Of a stretch of DNA of 64,000 nucleotides, positions 25,360-33,319 are shown piece by piece. Every line of letters starts with the position of its first letter. The first letter of the stretch is position 1. The stretch is from the NCBI GenBank assembly GCA_019637155.1, contig JAHBWE010000008.1, positions 248,001 to 312,000 on the forward strand. The letters run 5' to 3'. The translations under genes and the position numbers were made by a program. The DNA is from Labilithrix sp. (lineage in GTDB: Bacteria; Myxococcota_A; Polyangia; Polyangiales; Polyangiaceae). A model generated the notes under the pieces. It made no database searches, was not told where the DNA came from, and worked only from the letters and a program-made list of their open reading frames with translations.

Positions 25360-28300
25360 GCGAGCTCGAGGACGTGGCGGTGATCGTCGTGGCGGCGGTA
25401 CCCGGCGCGCAGCTCTTCGGGGAGGGAGCGCTCGTGACGCGCGATCCGCGCGACGAACGCGTCTATCCGCTCGCGCGCGTCCTCACCCCGCGCGCGCGCG
25501 ACGTCGATCGACGTGCGGGCGACGAAGGAGCGCGTCATCGGCGGCGCGCCGAAGCTCGTCGCCTCCGCCCGCACGACGAGGCGAAGCGCGTCGTCGAGGC
25601 GGCCGGCGGCGAGCGCGACGCGCGACGCCGCCGCGTACGCGAGGGCGACGACGAACGGCGTCACGAGCTTGTCGTCGATGCCCTCGAGCGCGCGCGCGGC
25701 GAGGCGCTCCGCCTCGCTCCGGTCGCCCTTCTCGAGGTGGGCGTACGCGGCGAGCGCATGGGCGTGATGAGGATCGAGCGCGAACGCGCGCCGCGCCTGC
25801 GCGATCGCGTCGTCGTAGCGCTCCTCGAACACGTCGAGCCACCCGAGCTGGATCGCGCACCACGCGGAGAAGAGCGGCGCCTCGCCGATGTCGCGCTGGA
25901 GCTTGAAGAAGAGAGAGCGCGCGCGCCTCGAGTCCCCCGCCTCCCCGAAGAGGACCGCGGTCCCGTAGTCGAAGAGGCCGATCGCGATCCGATCCGGGAT
26001 CGTCTCGAGCTCGCGCCGAGCCTCCTTCGCGCTCTCGATCATCACGCCGAGGTCCGCGTCGCGCCGCAGCATCATCGCGACGCGCGCGTAGCGGACGAAG
26101 ACGCGGAACGCGCGGCTGGCGTCCGACGCCGCGGCGCGCTCCGCGTGCTCGACGAGCCGCTCCGCCGCCTCGAGCTGGCCGACGCTGTCGAGGATCTCGA
26201 CGGCGAGGGAGATCGCGAAGCCGTAGAAGCCGGTCAATTGCACGTCCGGATCGGTCGTGAGGAGCATCTGGATGATCTCCGGCGCGGCCTCGTTGTCGCC
26301 GACGTAGGCGCCGGACGACAGCGCGTGCGCCGCCGCGGCGTAGGAGTGAGAGGAGCGCGGCGGGACGAGCGCGTACGCCTCCTTCGCCGCGCGCGCGGCG
26401 CTCGCGTGAGCGCCGGAGCCGGCGTCCACGATCGCCTGGACGAGGCGCAGCCGGCCGAGGAGCTCCCCCGTCGCGCCGCAGTGGACGCCGCGCTCCGAGA
26501 GCGCGCGCGCCGCGCCGATGTTCCACGACTCGACCGCGCGCTGCGCGGCGTCGAGGAAGCAGGGCGCCGCGCGCGCGCGGTCGCCGGCGCGATCGAAGTG
26601 CTCCGCGAGGACGAGCGCGTCCTTCTCGCCCGCCTCCTCCAGCCACGCGCCGGCGCGCCCGTGGAGCGCGGTCCGGTCGTCGTCCGCTAGCATCGCGTAC
26701 GTGGCGTCGCGGAGGAGGCCGTGCCGGAACCGATGCTCGCGCGCGAGGCCGCGGCTCGGCGCGGGCACGACGAGCTCCTCCACCACGAGCCGCTGCAGCG
26801 CGTCGCCGGCGGCGGCCTCGCCGTCGAGCAGCGCGGTGACGCCGGGCTCCGAGAACGTCTCGCCGAAGACGCTCGCGACGCGCAAGAAACGGCGCGCGTC
26901 GGGATCGAGCCGCGCGATGCGCGCCTCCGCGAGGGCGAGCACCGTCTCGGGGAGCGAGCCCCACCCGCGCTCCGCGACGTGGCGGATCAGCTCCTCGAGG
27001 TGGAACGCGTTGCCGCCGGAGCGCTCCACGATGTGCGCGACGCCGGCGTCGTCGAGGTCGGGGAGCACCGCGCGGATCAGGCGCTCGGCCGCGCGCTTCG
27101 TCAGCGCCGAGAGCTTCACCTCCTGCACCGCGCAGCGCGACCACAGCCCGGGGAAGAGGTCGTGCACCTCGGGCCGCGCGAGCGCGAGCACCATCAGCGG
27201 GCGCGCCTCGTTCGCGCGCAGCGCCTCGTCGAGGTACGCGACGCTCGCGCCGTCGCCCCAGTGGAGGTCCTCGATCACGCAGACGATCGGCCCCGCCTCG
27301 ACCGCGGCCGCGATCCACTCGGCGAAGCTCTTCGCGATCCAGATCCCGAGCGCGCGCGCGTCGTCGCGGGCGCCGCGGAGCTGCGGGCTCGGCGAAGGCG
27401 CGGGCGCGCCGACGAGCTCGCCGAGCATCTCCGCGGTGTGGTCGAGCACCTCGTCCGCGAAGAAGCGATCGAGGTACGCGCGGAGCGTCGCGTGCTGCAC
27501 CTCCGCCGCGTCGTCGTCGCGCACTCCGGCGGCGCTCTGGACGAGCCGGCGCGCGAGGCCGAGCGCGGAGCCGGCGCCGACGGGATCGCCGCGCGCGACG
27601 AGGACCGTCGCCTCGCCGCGCACGCGCGCGAGGAGCTCGTGCGCGAGCCGGCTCTTGCCGCCGCCGGCCGCGGCGGTGACGACGACCGAGCGCGCGACCG
27701 GCTCGCCGAGGCACTCGCGGAAGGTCGCCTCGAGCAGCGCGAGCTCTTTGTCGCGGCCGACGTAGGGCGTGCGTTTTCCGAGGAGCGTGCGCGGCGCGGT
27801 CTCGCTGCGGGCGGGGCCGAGGAGCGCGCCGTCCTCGATCTCGAAGCGATCGCCGAGGAGCGCGGCCGACACGTCGTCGATCGGGATCCCGCGCGGGCGC
27901 GGGGCGAGCGTCGCGACGCGATCGATGATCGGACCGTACGCGCCCGCGTGCGCGTCGCCGACGCGCCCGGTCGCGATCGCGAGCGACGCCCCCGCGTGCT
28001 CGCGCGCGAGCGAGAGCGCGCACGCCGCCGCGGCGGTGGTGGGGTCGTGCCCGCGGAACTCGACGAGGAAGGCGTCGGCGGCGAGCGGGATCGCGCCCGC
28101 GACCGGCGCCGCGCCGGCGGCGACGCCGCGCGCGAGCACGATCGTGACCATGCGCTGCTCGCGATCGCCGACGCCGCTGCCGCTCGATCGCGACGTCTCG
28201 CTCGCCTCGAGCGCGCGGAGGACCGTGGCCGCGTCGCGCGGGCGCGCGTCCGGGTCCTTCGCGAGCATACGCGCGACGAGCTCGTCGATCGCGGGCGGGA

Positions 28301-29054
28301 CGCTCGGCGCGAGGTGGCGCGTCCGCGGCGCCTCTTCGAGGAGCACCTTCGCGAGCACCGCGACCGCGTTGACGCCGGCGAAGGCGGGCTGGCCGGTGAT
28401 GCACTCGAAGAGGACGCAGCCGAGCGCGAACACGTCCGCGCGCGCGTCGACGTCCTTCGCCCCGCGGGCCTGCTCCGGCGACATGTACCCGACCGATCCG
28501 ATCACGAGCCCCGTCCGCGTGATCGGGACCGCGGTCGTGTCGAAGGCGCCGCCGCCGCGCGTCCGCGCGATGCCGAAGTCGACGACCTTGAGCCGCGACG
28601 GCGCGCCGTCGACGAGGAAGAGGTTCGCGGGCTTGACGTCGCGATGGACGATCCCGCGCGCGTGCGCGGCGGCGAGCGCCTCCGCGACGCGACGCGCGAC
28701 GAGCAACGTGTCGGCGAGCGAGAGCGGCTCGCGGGCGAGGCGCGCGCGGAGGTCTTCGCCGTCGAGCCACTCCATCGCGATGTACGCGCGCTCGCGGACG
28801 GATCCGTGCGCGACGTACCCGACGACGGCGGGGTGATCGAGCTGCGCGAGCACGCGCGCCTCTTGCTCGAAGCGCCGATCGCTCCCCTGCTCCGCGATCA
28901 CCTTCAGCGCGACGAGCCCGCCGGTGACGCGGTCGCGCGCGCGATAGACCGCGCCCATGCCGCCGGTGCCGGCGAGGCTCTCGATCACGAAGCGTCCGCC
29001 GATCGGCGCGCTCCCCTCCATCGGCTCCGCATTGTCCTCCATGTCGATCGTCAT
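25350..29054 (-). CDS. Ser/Thr protein kinase with degenerate cyclase domain, AAA ATPase and TPR-like region
   Basis: The 1234-residue protein has a Hanks kinase (21-285) with GTGGMGAVY, K51, HRD 137-139 and DFG 159-161, all intact. Residues 298-415 resemble a class III nucleotide cyclase (GDREQRMVTIVLARG, IATGRVGDAHAGAYGPIIDR) but lack the metal-binding aspartates, so this part is probably regulatory. An AAA/STAND-like ATPase follows, with GRDKELALLEATF, Walker A AAGGGKS (about 465) and Walker B VCVIEDLHWGDG. The last 500 residues are TPR-like helical repeats. Start MTIDMEDN at 29054 is chosen over an alternative Met 12 bases downstream. A link to the FHA activator is inferred from position. 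Confidence 0.92.
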   Translation of the reverse strand: MTIDMEDNAEPMEGSAPIGGRFVIESLAGTGGMGAVYRARDRVTGGLVALKVIAEQGSDRRFEQEARVLAQLDHPAVVGYVAHGSVRERAYIAMEWLDGEDLRARLAREPLSLADTLLVARRVAEALAAAHARGIVHRDVKPANLFLVDGAPSRLKVVDFGIARTRGGGAFDTTAVPITRTGLVIGSVGYMSPEQARGAKDVDARADVFALGCVLFECITGQPAFAGVNAVAVLAKVLLEEAPRTRHLAPSVPPAIDELVARMLAKDPDARPRDAATVLRALEASETSRSSGSGVGDREQRMVTIVLARGVAAGAAPVAGAIPLAADAFLVEFRGHDPTTAAAACALSLAREHAGASLAIATGRVGDAHAGAYGPIIDRVATLAPRPRGIPIDDVSAALLGDRFEIEDGALLGPARSETAPRTLLGKRTPYVGRDKELALLEATFRECLGEPVARSVVVTAAAGGGKSRLAHELLARVRGEATVLVARGDPVGAGSALGLARRLVQSAAGVRDDDAAEVQHATLRAYLDRFFADEVLDHTAEMLGELVGAPAPSPSPQLRGARDDARALGIWIAKSFAEWIAAAVEAGPIVCVIEDLHWGDGASVAYLDEALRANEARPLMVLALARPEVHDLFPGLWSRCAVQEVKLSALTKRAAERLIRAVLPDLDDAGVAHIVERSGGNAFHLEELIRHVAERGWGSLPETVLALAEARIARLDPDARRFLRVASVFGETFSEPGVTALLDGEAAAGDALQRLVVEELVVPAPSRGLAREHRFRHGLLRDATYAMLADDDRTALHGRAGAWLEEAGEKDALVLAEHFDRAGDRARAAPCFLDAAQRAVESWNIGAARALSERGVHCGATGELLGRLRLVQAIVDAGSGAHASAARAAKEAYALVPPRSSHSYAAAAHALSSGAYVGDNEAAPEIIQMLLTTDPDVQLTGFYGFAISLAVEILDSVGQLEAAERLVEHAERAAASDASRAFRVFVRYARVAMMLRRDADLGVMIESAKEARRELETIPDRIAIGLFDYGTAVLFGEAGDSRRARSLFFKLQRDIGEAPLFSAWCAIQLGWLDVFEERYDDAIAQARRAFALDPHHAHALAAYAHLEKGDRSEAERLAARALEGIDDKLVTPFVVALAYAAASRVALAAGRLDDALRLVVRAEATSFGAPPMTRSFVARTSIDVARARGEDARERIDAFVARIARHERSLPEELRAGYRRHDDHRHVLELAQR

Positions 29055-29208
29055 TGCGAGCGTCGGGCCAGGCCGGAAGCTCGGCGCCGCGCGGCGCCTG
29101 TGGACCGCGGAGCAACACCGGCGTCGCGCGGGTGTTGCCCCCGGGGCTACAGCGCGCGCGATCGACGCGGGGTTCCGTTCGGCACGCGGTTCGCTACGTC
29201 GGCCCGCG

Positions 29209-30186
29209 ATGAACCGAGCACTCGTCACCGGCGCCAACGGACACATCGGCTCGAACCTCGTCCGCGAGCTCCTCGATCACGACTACGCCGTCGTCGCCTT
29301 CGTCCGCGACGGGGCGGACCTCCGCGGGCTCGACGGGCTCGACGTCCGCCTCGTGCGCGGTGACGTCCGCGACGCCGGCGCGGTGCACGAGGCGATGGAC
29401 GGCTGCACGATCGTCTTCCACCTCGCCGCGCCGTACGTGCTCTGGGCGAAGGACGACGGCGCGATCGTCGATCCGGCGGTGGTCGGGACGGAGAACGTGC
29501 TCCGCGCGGCGAAGGAGCGCGGCGTGAAGCGCGTCGTCCTCACCGGCAGCTGCAACGCGGTCGGGTTCACGCGCGGGGAGCCGCTCGACGAGACCGCCTT
29601 CGGCGAGGCCGCGACGTCGCCGTACATCCGCGCGAAGCGCGAGCAGGAGCGCCGCGCGCGGGCGCTCGCCGAGGAGCTCGACGTCGACGTCGTCACCGTG
29701 CTCCCGACCGCCGTCCTCGGGCCGCACGACTACCGGAAGACGCCGACGACGGCGCCGTTCGTCGACGCGCTGCGCGGCAAGGGTCCGGTGCCGTTCCCGA
29801 TGAACGTCGTCGACGTGCGCGACGTCGCGCGCGGACACCGCCTCGCGGCCGAGCGCGGCGTCGCGGGCGAGCGCTACTTGCTCGGCGGCGACAACGTCGA
29901 CATGCCGACCCTCGCGACGTTGATCGAGAAGGAGACGGGGAAGAAGCCGGCGCAGGGCCTTCCGCCGATGTGGGTGCTCCGCGCGGTCGCGGTGGTCGCG
30001 GAGGCGGTCTCGGCGGTGTCGGGCGAGCCGCCGATGATCACGCGCGCGATCCTCGACGACGTCGCCGGCGGCGCGCCGCTCTTCACGATCGACAAGGCGC
30101 GGAAGGCGCTCGGCTACGAGCCGCGCCCGGCGCACGAGGTCGTCGCGGCGACGAACGCCTGGGCCCGCGAAATGAAGTGGATTTAG
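29209..30186 (+). CDS. NAD(P)-dependent SDR-family epimerase/reductase
   Basis: An extended short-chain dehydrogenase of 325 residues, close to the dihydroflavonol-4-reductase/3-beta-HSD group. The Rossmann motif TGANGHIGSN lies at the N-terminus, followed by VFHLAAPYVLWA, VVLTGSCNAVGF and the catalytic YIRAK (Tyr-x-x-x-Lys). The C-terminal region binds substrate, which is not predictable. It is divergent from the kinase gene across about 155 bases that should hold both promoters. Confidence 0.88.
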   Translation: MNRALVTGANGHIGSNLVRELLDHDYAVVAFVRDGADLRGLDGLDVRLVRGDVRDAGAVHEAMDGCTIVFHLAAPYVLWAKDDGAIVDPAVVGTENVLRAAKERGVKRVVLTGSCNAVGFTRGEPLDETAFGEAATSPYIRAKREQERRARALAEELDVDVVTVLPTAVLGPHDYRKTPTTAPFVDALRGKGPVPFPMNVVDVRDVARGHRLAAERGVAGERYLLGGDNVDMPTLATLIEKETGKKPAQGLPPMWVLRAVAVVAEAVSAVSGEPPMITRAILDDVAGGAPLFTIDKARKALGYEPRPAHEVVAATNAWAREMKWI

Positions 30187-30258
30187 GCACGCTTGGGCGA
30201 ATGTCGTACGATGGGGTGACATGCTCGGCGGCGCGATGCTCCGTCCAATGGAACGCCC

Positions 30259-30597
30259 ATGAAGCTCCTCACGCTCCTCGGTTGTGTGGCCCTCTGCAGC
30301 GCGCTCGCCGCGTGCAACGACAAGAGCGTCGAAGACGCCGCCGCGGCGAACCAGCTCCGCGCGCCGGTGAACGGCCCGACCGTCAAGCCCGTGGTGCCCC
30401 CGGTGAGCCCGCGCGCCGGCACCGCCGACGACGGCGTCAAGCCCGTCGCGAACCCGCGCGGCGGCACCCCCGACGACACGATCAAGCCGGTCCTCCCCGC
30501 GCGCGGCTCCACCCCCGACGACACGATCAAGCCGGTCCTCCCCGCGCGCGGCGGCATCCCCGACGACACGATCAAGCCGGTCAAGCCGGCGCGCTGA
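30259..30597 (+). CDS. small repeat-containing lipoprotein
   Basis: This 112-residue protein begins MKLLTLLGCVALCSALAAC, giving a lipidated Cys at residue 19. From residue 54 to the end it consists of four 15-residue repeats of the form GTPDDTIKPVLPARG, rich in Pro, Lys and Asp and probably disordered. It is likely a surface-exposed or periplasm-spanning linker protein. No family is recognised. Confidence 0.65.
   Translation: MKLLTLLGCVALCSALAACNDKSVEDAAAANQLRAPVNGPTVKPVVPPVSPRAGTADDGVKPVANPRGGTPDDTIKPVLPARGSTPDDTIKPVLPARGGIPDDTIKPVKPAR
30418..30594. repeat. four 45-bp in-frame tandem repeats
   Basis: Four 45-bp units (30418, 30463, 30508 and 30553 onward) encode 15-residue repeats of the lipoprotein. 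The middle two are nearly identical and the outer two have diverged, so copy number probably varies between strains. Confidence 0.85.
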
Positions 30598-30605
30598 TCG
30601 CGGGG

Positions 30606-31007
30606 CTACGGCGTCGCGGCCGGCGGCAGCCGCAGCGCGGTGACGAGGACGGCGCCCCAACCGACGAGGAACGCGAGGCCGCCGAGCGGCGTGACGGCGC
30701 CGAGCGCGCGGACGCCGGAGAGCGTCATGCCGTAGAGGCTGCCGGAGAAGAGGAGGACGCCGGCGCTGAACGCGTACGCCGCGACGCTCACGCTCGCGGA
30801 GCTGGAGCGCGACGCGAGGTACGCGACGAGGCCGAGCGCGAGCGCGTGGATGGCCTGGTAATGCGCGCCGGTGTTCCACCACTCGAGGCGCTGCGCTCCG
30901 TCGGCGAGCGGGGCGAGCCGCGTCTTCAGCCCGTGCGCGCCGAACGCGCCGAGCGCGACCGCGAGGAAACCAAAGACGCCGGACGCGACGAGGGAGAGAC
31001 GTTCCAT
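30606..31007 (-). CDS. DUF423 family small membrane protein
   Basis: The 133-residue protein has the DUF423 (YgdD/YwdK) pattern: four hydrophobic helices, the N-terminal GVFGFLAVALGAFGAHGL, and WWNTGAHYQAIHALALGL in the first loop and second helix, followed by LFSGSLYGMTLSG and TPLGGLAFLVGW. The function of the family is unknown. The 3' end is convergent with the repeat lipoprotein gene, eight bases apart. Confidence 0.9.
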   Translation of the reverse strand: MERLSLVASGVFGFLAVALGAFGAHGLKTRLAPLADGAQRLEWWNTGAHYQAIHALALGLVAYLASRSSSASVSVAAYAFSAGVLLFSGSLYGMTLSGVRALGAVTPLGGLAFLVGWGAVLVTALRLPPAATP

Positions 31008-31022
31008 CGCCCTCGCGTACCA

Positions 31023-31232
31023 TCAGACGCGGCCCGAGCGCGCGACGAACTGCTCGCACTTCGTCTTCGCCGCGCCGGAGGTCGGCGACACGCCGGCGGC
31101 GAGCGGGTTCTCGGCGCCGTCGGCGTAGATCTTCCAGTCCCAACGACCGTCGCCCTTCCGCGCGAGCTTGGCGACGAAGGGGCCGGCCGTGCCTTCGAGC
31201 GCCGTCGCGGTGCCTTTCGACCAGATCACCAT
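31023..31232 (-). CDS. small 69-residue protein, unknown function
   Basis: A short frame (MVIWSKGTATALEGTAGPF to EQFVARSGRV) starts 11 bases after the SUFU-domain gene on the same strand, with good coding-type codon use. It has no signal peptide and no family I know. Its tight spacing suggests co-translation with the SUFU-domain gene. Confidence 0.5.
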   Translation of the reverse strand: MVIWSKGTATALEGTAGPFVAKLARKGDGRWDWKIYADGAENPLAAGVSPTSGAAKTKCEQFVARSGRV

Positions 31233-31243
31233 CGGCTCGATCG

Positions 31244-32215
31244 CTACGCGTGGAGCTGCACGGAGAGGCCCGGCGCGAGCGAGAACTTCCCCGCGCGCGG
31301 CTCGACGTTCGCGAGGCTCGCGACCGCGGGCGCGGTGACGAACAGCACGCCCGACTCTTCGTCGAGCGCGACGCGATCGCCGGGCCGGAGCTCGAGGCTG
31401 CTGTCGTTGATCCGGAGAAGGAGGCCGCGGCCGTGCCCGAGCCGCCCCGCGACGACGCGCGCGACGCGCGCCAGCGAGCGCGCTCCGAGCTCGAGGACGA
31501 GCCCGCCCTCGTCCTGCGAGATGCCGAGCGCCGGGAGGCGAAGCACCTCCGTCGCCGAGCCTTCCCGCGCGATGCGCTCGAGCAACGCGGCCTGCGCCGA
31601 GGACGACGCGAGCGCGCTCGGGCGAGCGAGGTCGGTCACGTTCCGCTGCACGTGCGAGAGGAGGCCGAGGGCGCCGCTCGGCGACCACGCGTACGCCGCC
31701 TCGAGCTCGTCGCCCGCGAGCCCGACGACCTGGACGAAGCGGAACGCGCCGTTGTTCGTCGCGACCGTCACGGCGAGCTCGGGATCGTCCGTGAACACGA
31801 GGCCGGTGAGGACCGTCGCCGCGCCCTCGGCGAGCGGACCGTTCACGTCGAGGAGCGCGCCGGGCTCGAACACGCGGCCGGTCTCATACGTGTACTGTGC
31901 AAGGTTCTGGAGCAGGCCGGCCGGCCACATCGGCGGCTCGCCCTCGGCGCCGCGCGCGACGCGCATCGTGAGCTCCATGCCCCATCCGCTGACCTCCGGG
32001 TTCGGGGACTCCTTGCCTCGGAGCTCCGTCAGCCCGTACGTGAGGTAGTGCCAGTGCGGCGCGCCGAGCGAGGAGCTGGCGTAGCAGTCGATGCCCTCCA
32101 GCGGGTCACGCCCCGTGAACGCGCCGCCGACGACGCTCGCGAGGTGCCGCGGCTCCTGCGCGCCGTAGAGGCTCCTGCCGGCGGCGCGGATCGAGTCCCA
32201 TCCGTTCAGCGACAT
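31244..32215 (-). CDS. suppressor-of-fused (SUFU) domain protein
   Basis: The 323-residue protein resembles bacterial SUFU-domain proteins, which in polymorphic-toxin literature are linked to immunity functions: GIDCYASSSLGAPHWHYLTY followed by GLTEL near the N-terminus, GMELTMRVARGAEGEPPMWP, and ALLDVNGPLAEG. The C-terminal 110 residues carry an added beta-rich domain. The start MSLNGWDSIRAAGRSLYG (ATG 32215) is preferred to a Met three codons upstream because it begins the conserved region. No toxin is adjacent. The 69-residue gene follows. Confidence 0.78.
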   Translation of the reverse strand: MSLNGWDSIRAAGRSLYGAQEPRHLASVVGGAFTGRDPLEGIDCYASSSLGAPHWHYLTYGLTELRGKESPNPEVSGWGMELTMRVARGAEGEPPMWPAGLLQNLAQYTYETGRVFEPGALLDVNGPLAEGAATVLTGLVFTDDPELAVTVATNNGAFRFVQVVGLAGDELEAAYAWSPSGALGLLSHVQRNVTDLARPSALASSSAQAALLERIAREGSATEVLRLPALGISQDEGGLVLELGARSLARVARVVAGRLGHGRGLLLRINDSSLELRPGDRVALDEESGVLFVTAPAVASLANVEPRAGKFSLAPGLSVQLHA

Positions 32216-32242
32216 CGCGCGCACCGTACCACGGCGCGGCGG

Positions 32243-32722
32243 TCACGGCTTGTCGCCGCAGCCGCTCGTCTCGAAGCACGAATAGGCCTTCGCGCAGACC
32301 GCGTCGTTCAGGCACCCCTGCACCGTCGCGTCCTCGCACGCGGGATCGCCGGCGCAGGCGTCGTAGGCGTCGCCGGTCGCGTGATCGATGCCGGTCGGGT
32401 CGCAGCACGTCCAGCACGCGTCGAACGTCGCCTCGGCGGAGCAGGTCTTCGCCGGTGCCGGCGCGGGCGCGGGCGCGGGAGCGGGCGCGGGCTCGGACGG
32501 CGTCGCGGGCGTGGCGGGCTCCGCGGGCTCGTCATCGCTCGGGGTGCTCGTCTTCTTCGGCTTCGACTTCGACGACGACGGCGCGTCGTCGTCTTCGTCG
32601 CGGTCCCGCGACTTGTTCTTGTTCGCGGTGACCTTCGCGCCGGGACCCTCGAAGGCCTCGACGTCCGGCGTGCACGCCGCGGCGAGGACGACGGCGGCGA
32701 ACGCGAAGAGCACCTTGACCAT
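32243..32722 (-). CDS. cysteine-rich lipoprotein
   Basis: The 159-residue protein starts MVKVLFAFAAVVLAAAC (lipobox, Cys 17). A charged Lys/Asp segment and a (Ala-Pro)n run follow, then a compact domain of about 60 residues with ten cysteines (DACWTCCDPTG, ACAGDPACEDATVQGC, ETSGCG) that is probably disulfide-knotted. The ATG at 32722 is chosen because it places the signal peptide at the N-terminus. A GAAAATC-N5-GATTTTC palindrome lies about 90 bases upstream. Confidence 0.68.
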   Translation of the reverse strand: MVKVLFAFAAVVLAAACTPDVEAFEGPGAKVTANKNKSRDRDEDDDAPSSSKSKPKKTSTPSDDEPAEPATPATPSEPAPAPAPAPAPAPAKTCSAEATFDACWTCCDPTGIDHATGDAYDACAGDPACEDATVQGCLNDAVCAKAYSCFETSGCGDKP

Positions 32723-32810
32723 GTCCGCTCTTGGAGCGAGCGCCGTGCCGCCGGCCGCCGTCACGTCCTACATCGGCTGTGACGGGAGGAAGTGCGCGAC
32801 GTCCGCGCAC

Positions 32811-32829
32811 GAAAATCGCCCTGATTTTC
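32811..32829. promoter_or_regulatory. AT-rich palindrome, candidate operator
   Basis: GAAAATC and GATTTTC are perfect inverted repeats separated by five bases. They stand out in a GC-rich 284-base gap between two divergent lipoprotein genes (starts 32722 and 33007) and could regulate either gene. Confidence 0.4.
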
Positions 32830-33006
32830 CCGCGCCCCCACCCGTTGCTGCTCGCGCTGCACGCGCGCCGCGGCGTCGCGACGTGGCCCTGCGAAGCGGA
32901 TCGCGTGCTCCTCTGGAGAACGCGCGGCGCTGCCTGGTCGCTCGTGGACCGTCGTCATGTGCAATTTTCTGCCGGCGCGGCGCTCGGGCGGCTCTACCCT
33001 CCGGCC

Positions 33007-33315
33007 ATGACGCGGCTCACGGTCTTCGCCTTCGCCTTCGCCTTCATCGCGGGCTGCGACACCGGCGAGTCGACGGACGAACCTCCGCCCGCGCCGCCGA
33101 CGCCCGACACCTCGTGCAACACCGACGGCGACTGCGAGGTGAAGGACGTCGGCAACTGTTGCGGCTACTATCCGGCCTGCGTCAACAAGGCCGCGGTCAC
33201 CGATCCCGACGCGGTGAAGGCGCGCTGCGCCAAGGAGGGTACGGGCTCGGTCTGCGGGTACCCGGACATCGAGCGGTGCGCCTGCAAGGACAACCGCTGC
33301 GAGCGAGCGCAGTAG
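33007..33315 (+). CDS. small cysteine-rich lipoprotein
   Basis: The 102-residue protein begins MTRLTVFAFAFAFIAGC (lipobox AGC), followed by a Pro-rich linker and a small domain with eight cysteines (TSCNTDGDCEV, NCCGYYPACV, CACKDNRCE). The CxxDxDC and CCGYYPxC spacing recalls protease-inhibitor-like knots, but I cannot assign a family. The ankyrin gene starts four bases after its stop, so they are probably co-transcribed. Confidence 0.68.
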   Translation: MTRLTVFAFAFAFIAGCDTGESTDEPPPAPPTPDTSCNTDGDCEVKDVGNCCGYYPACVNKAAVTDPDAVKARCAKEGTGSVCGYPDIERCACKDNRCERAQ

Positions 33316-33319
33316 CGGC

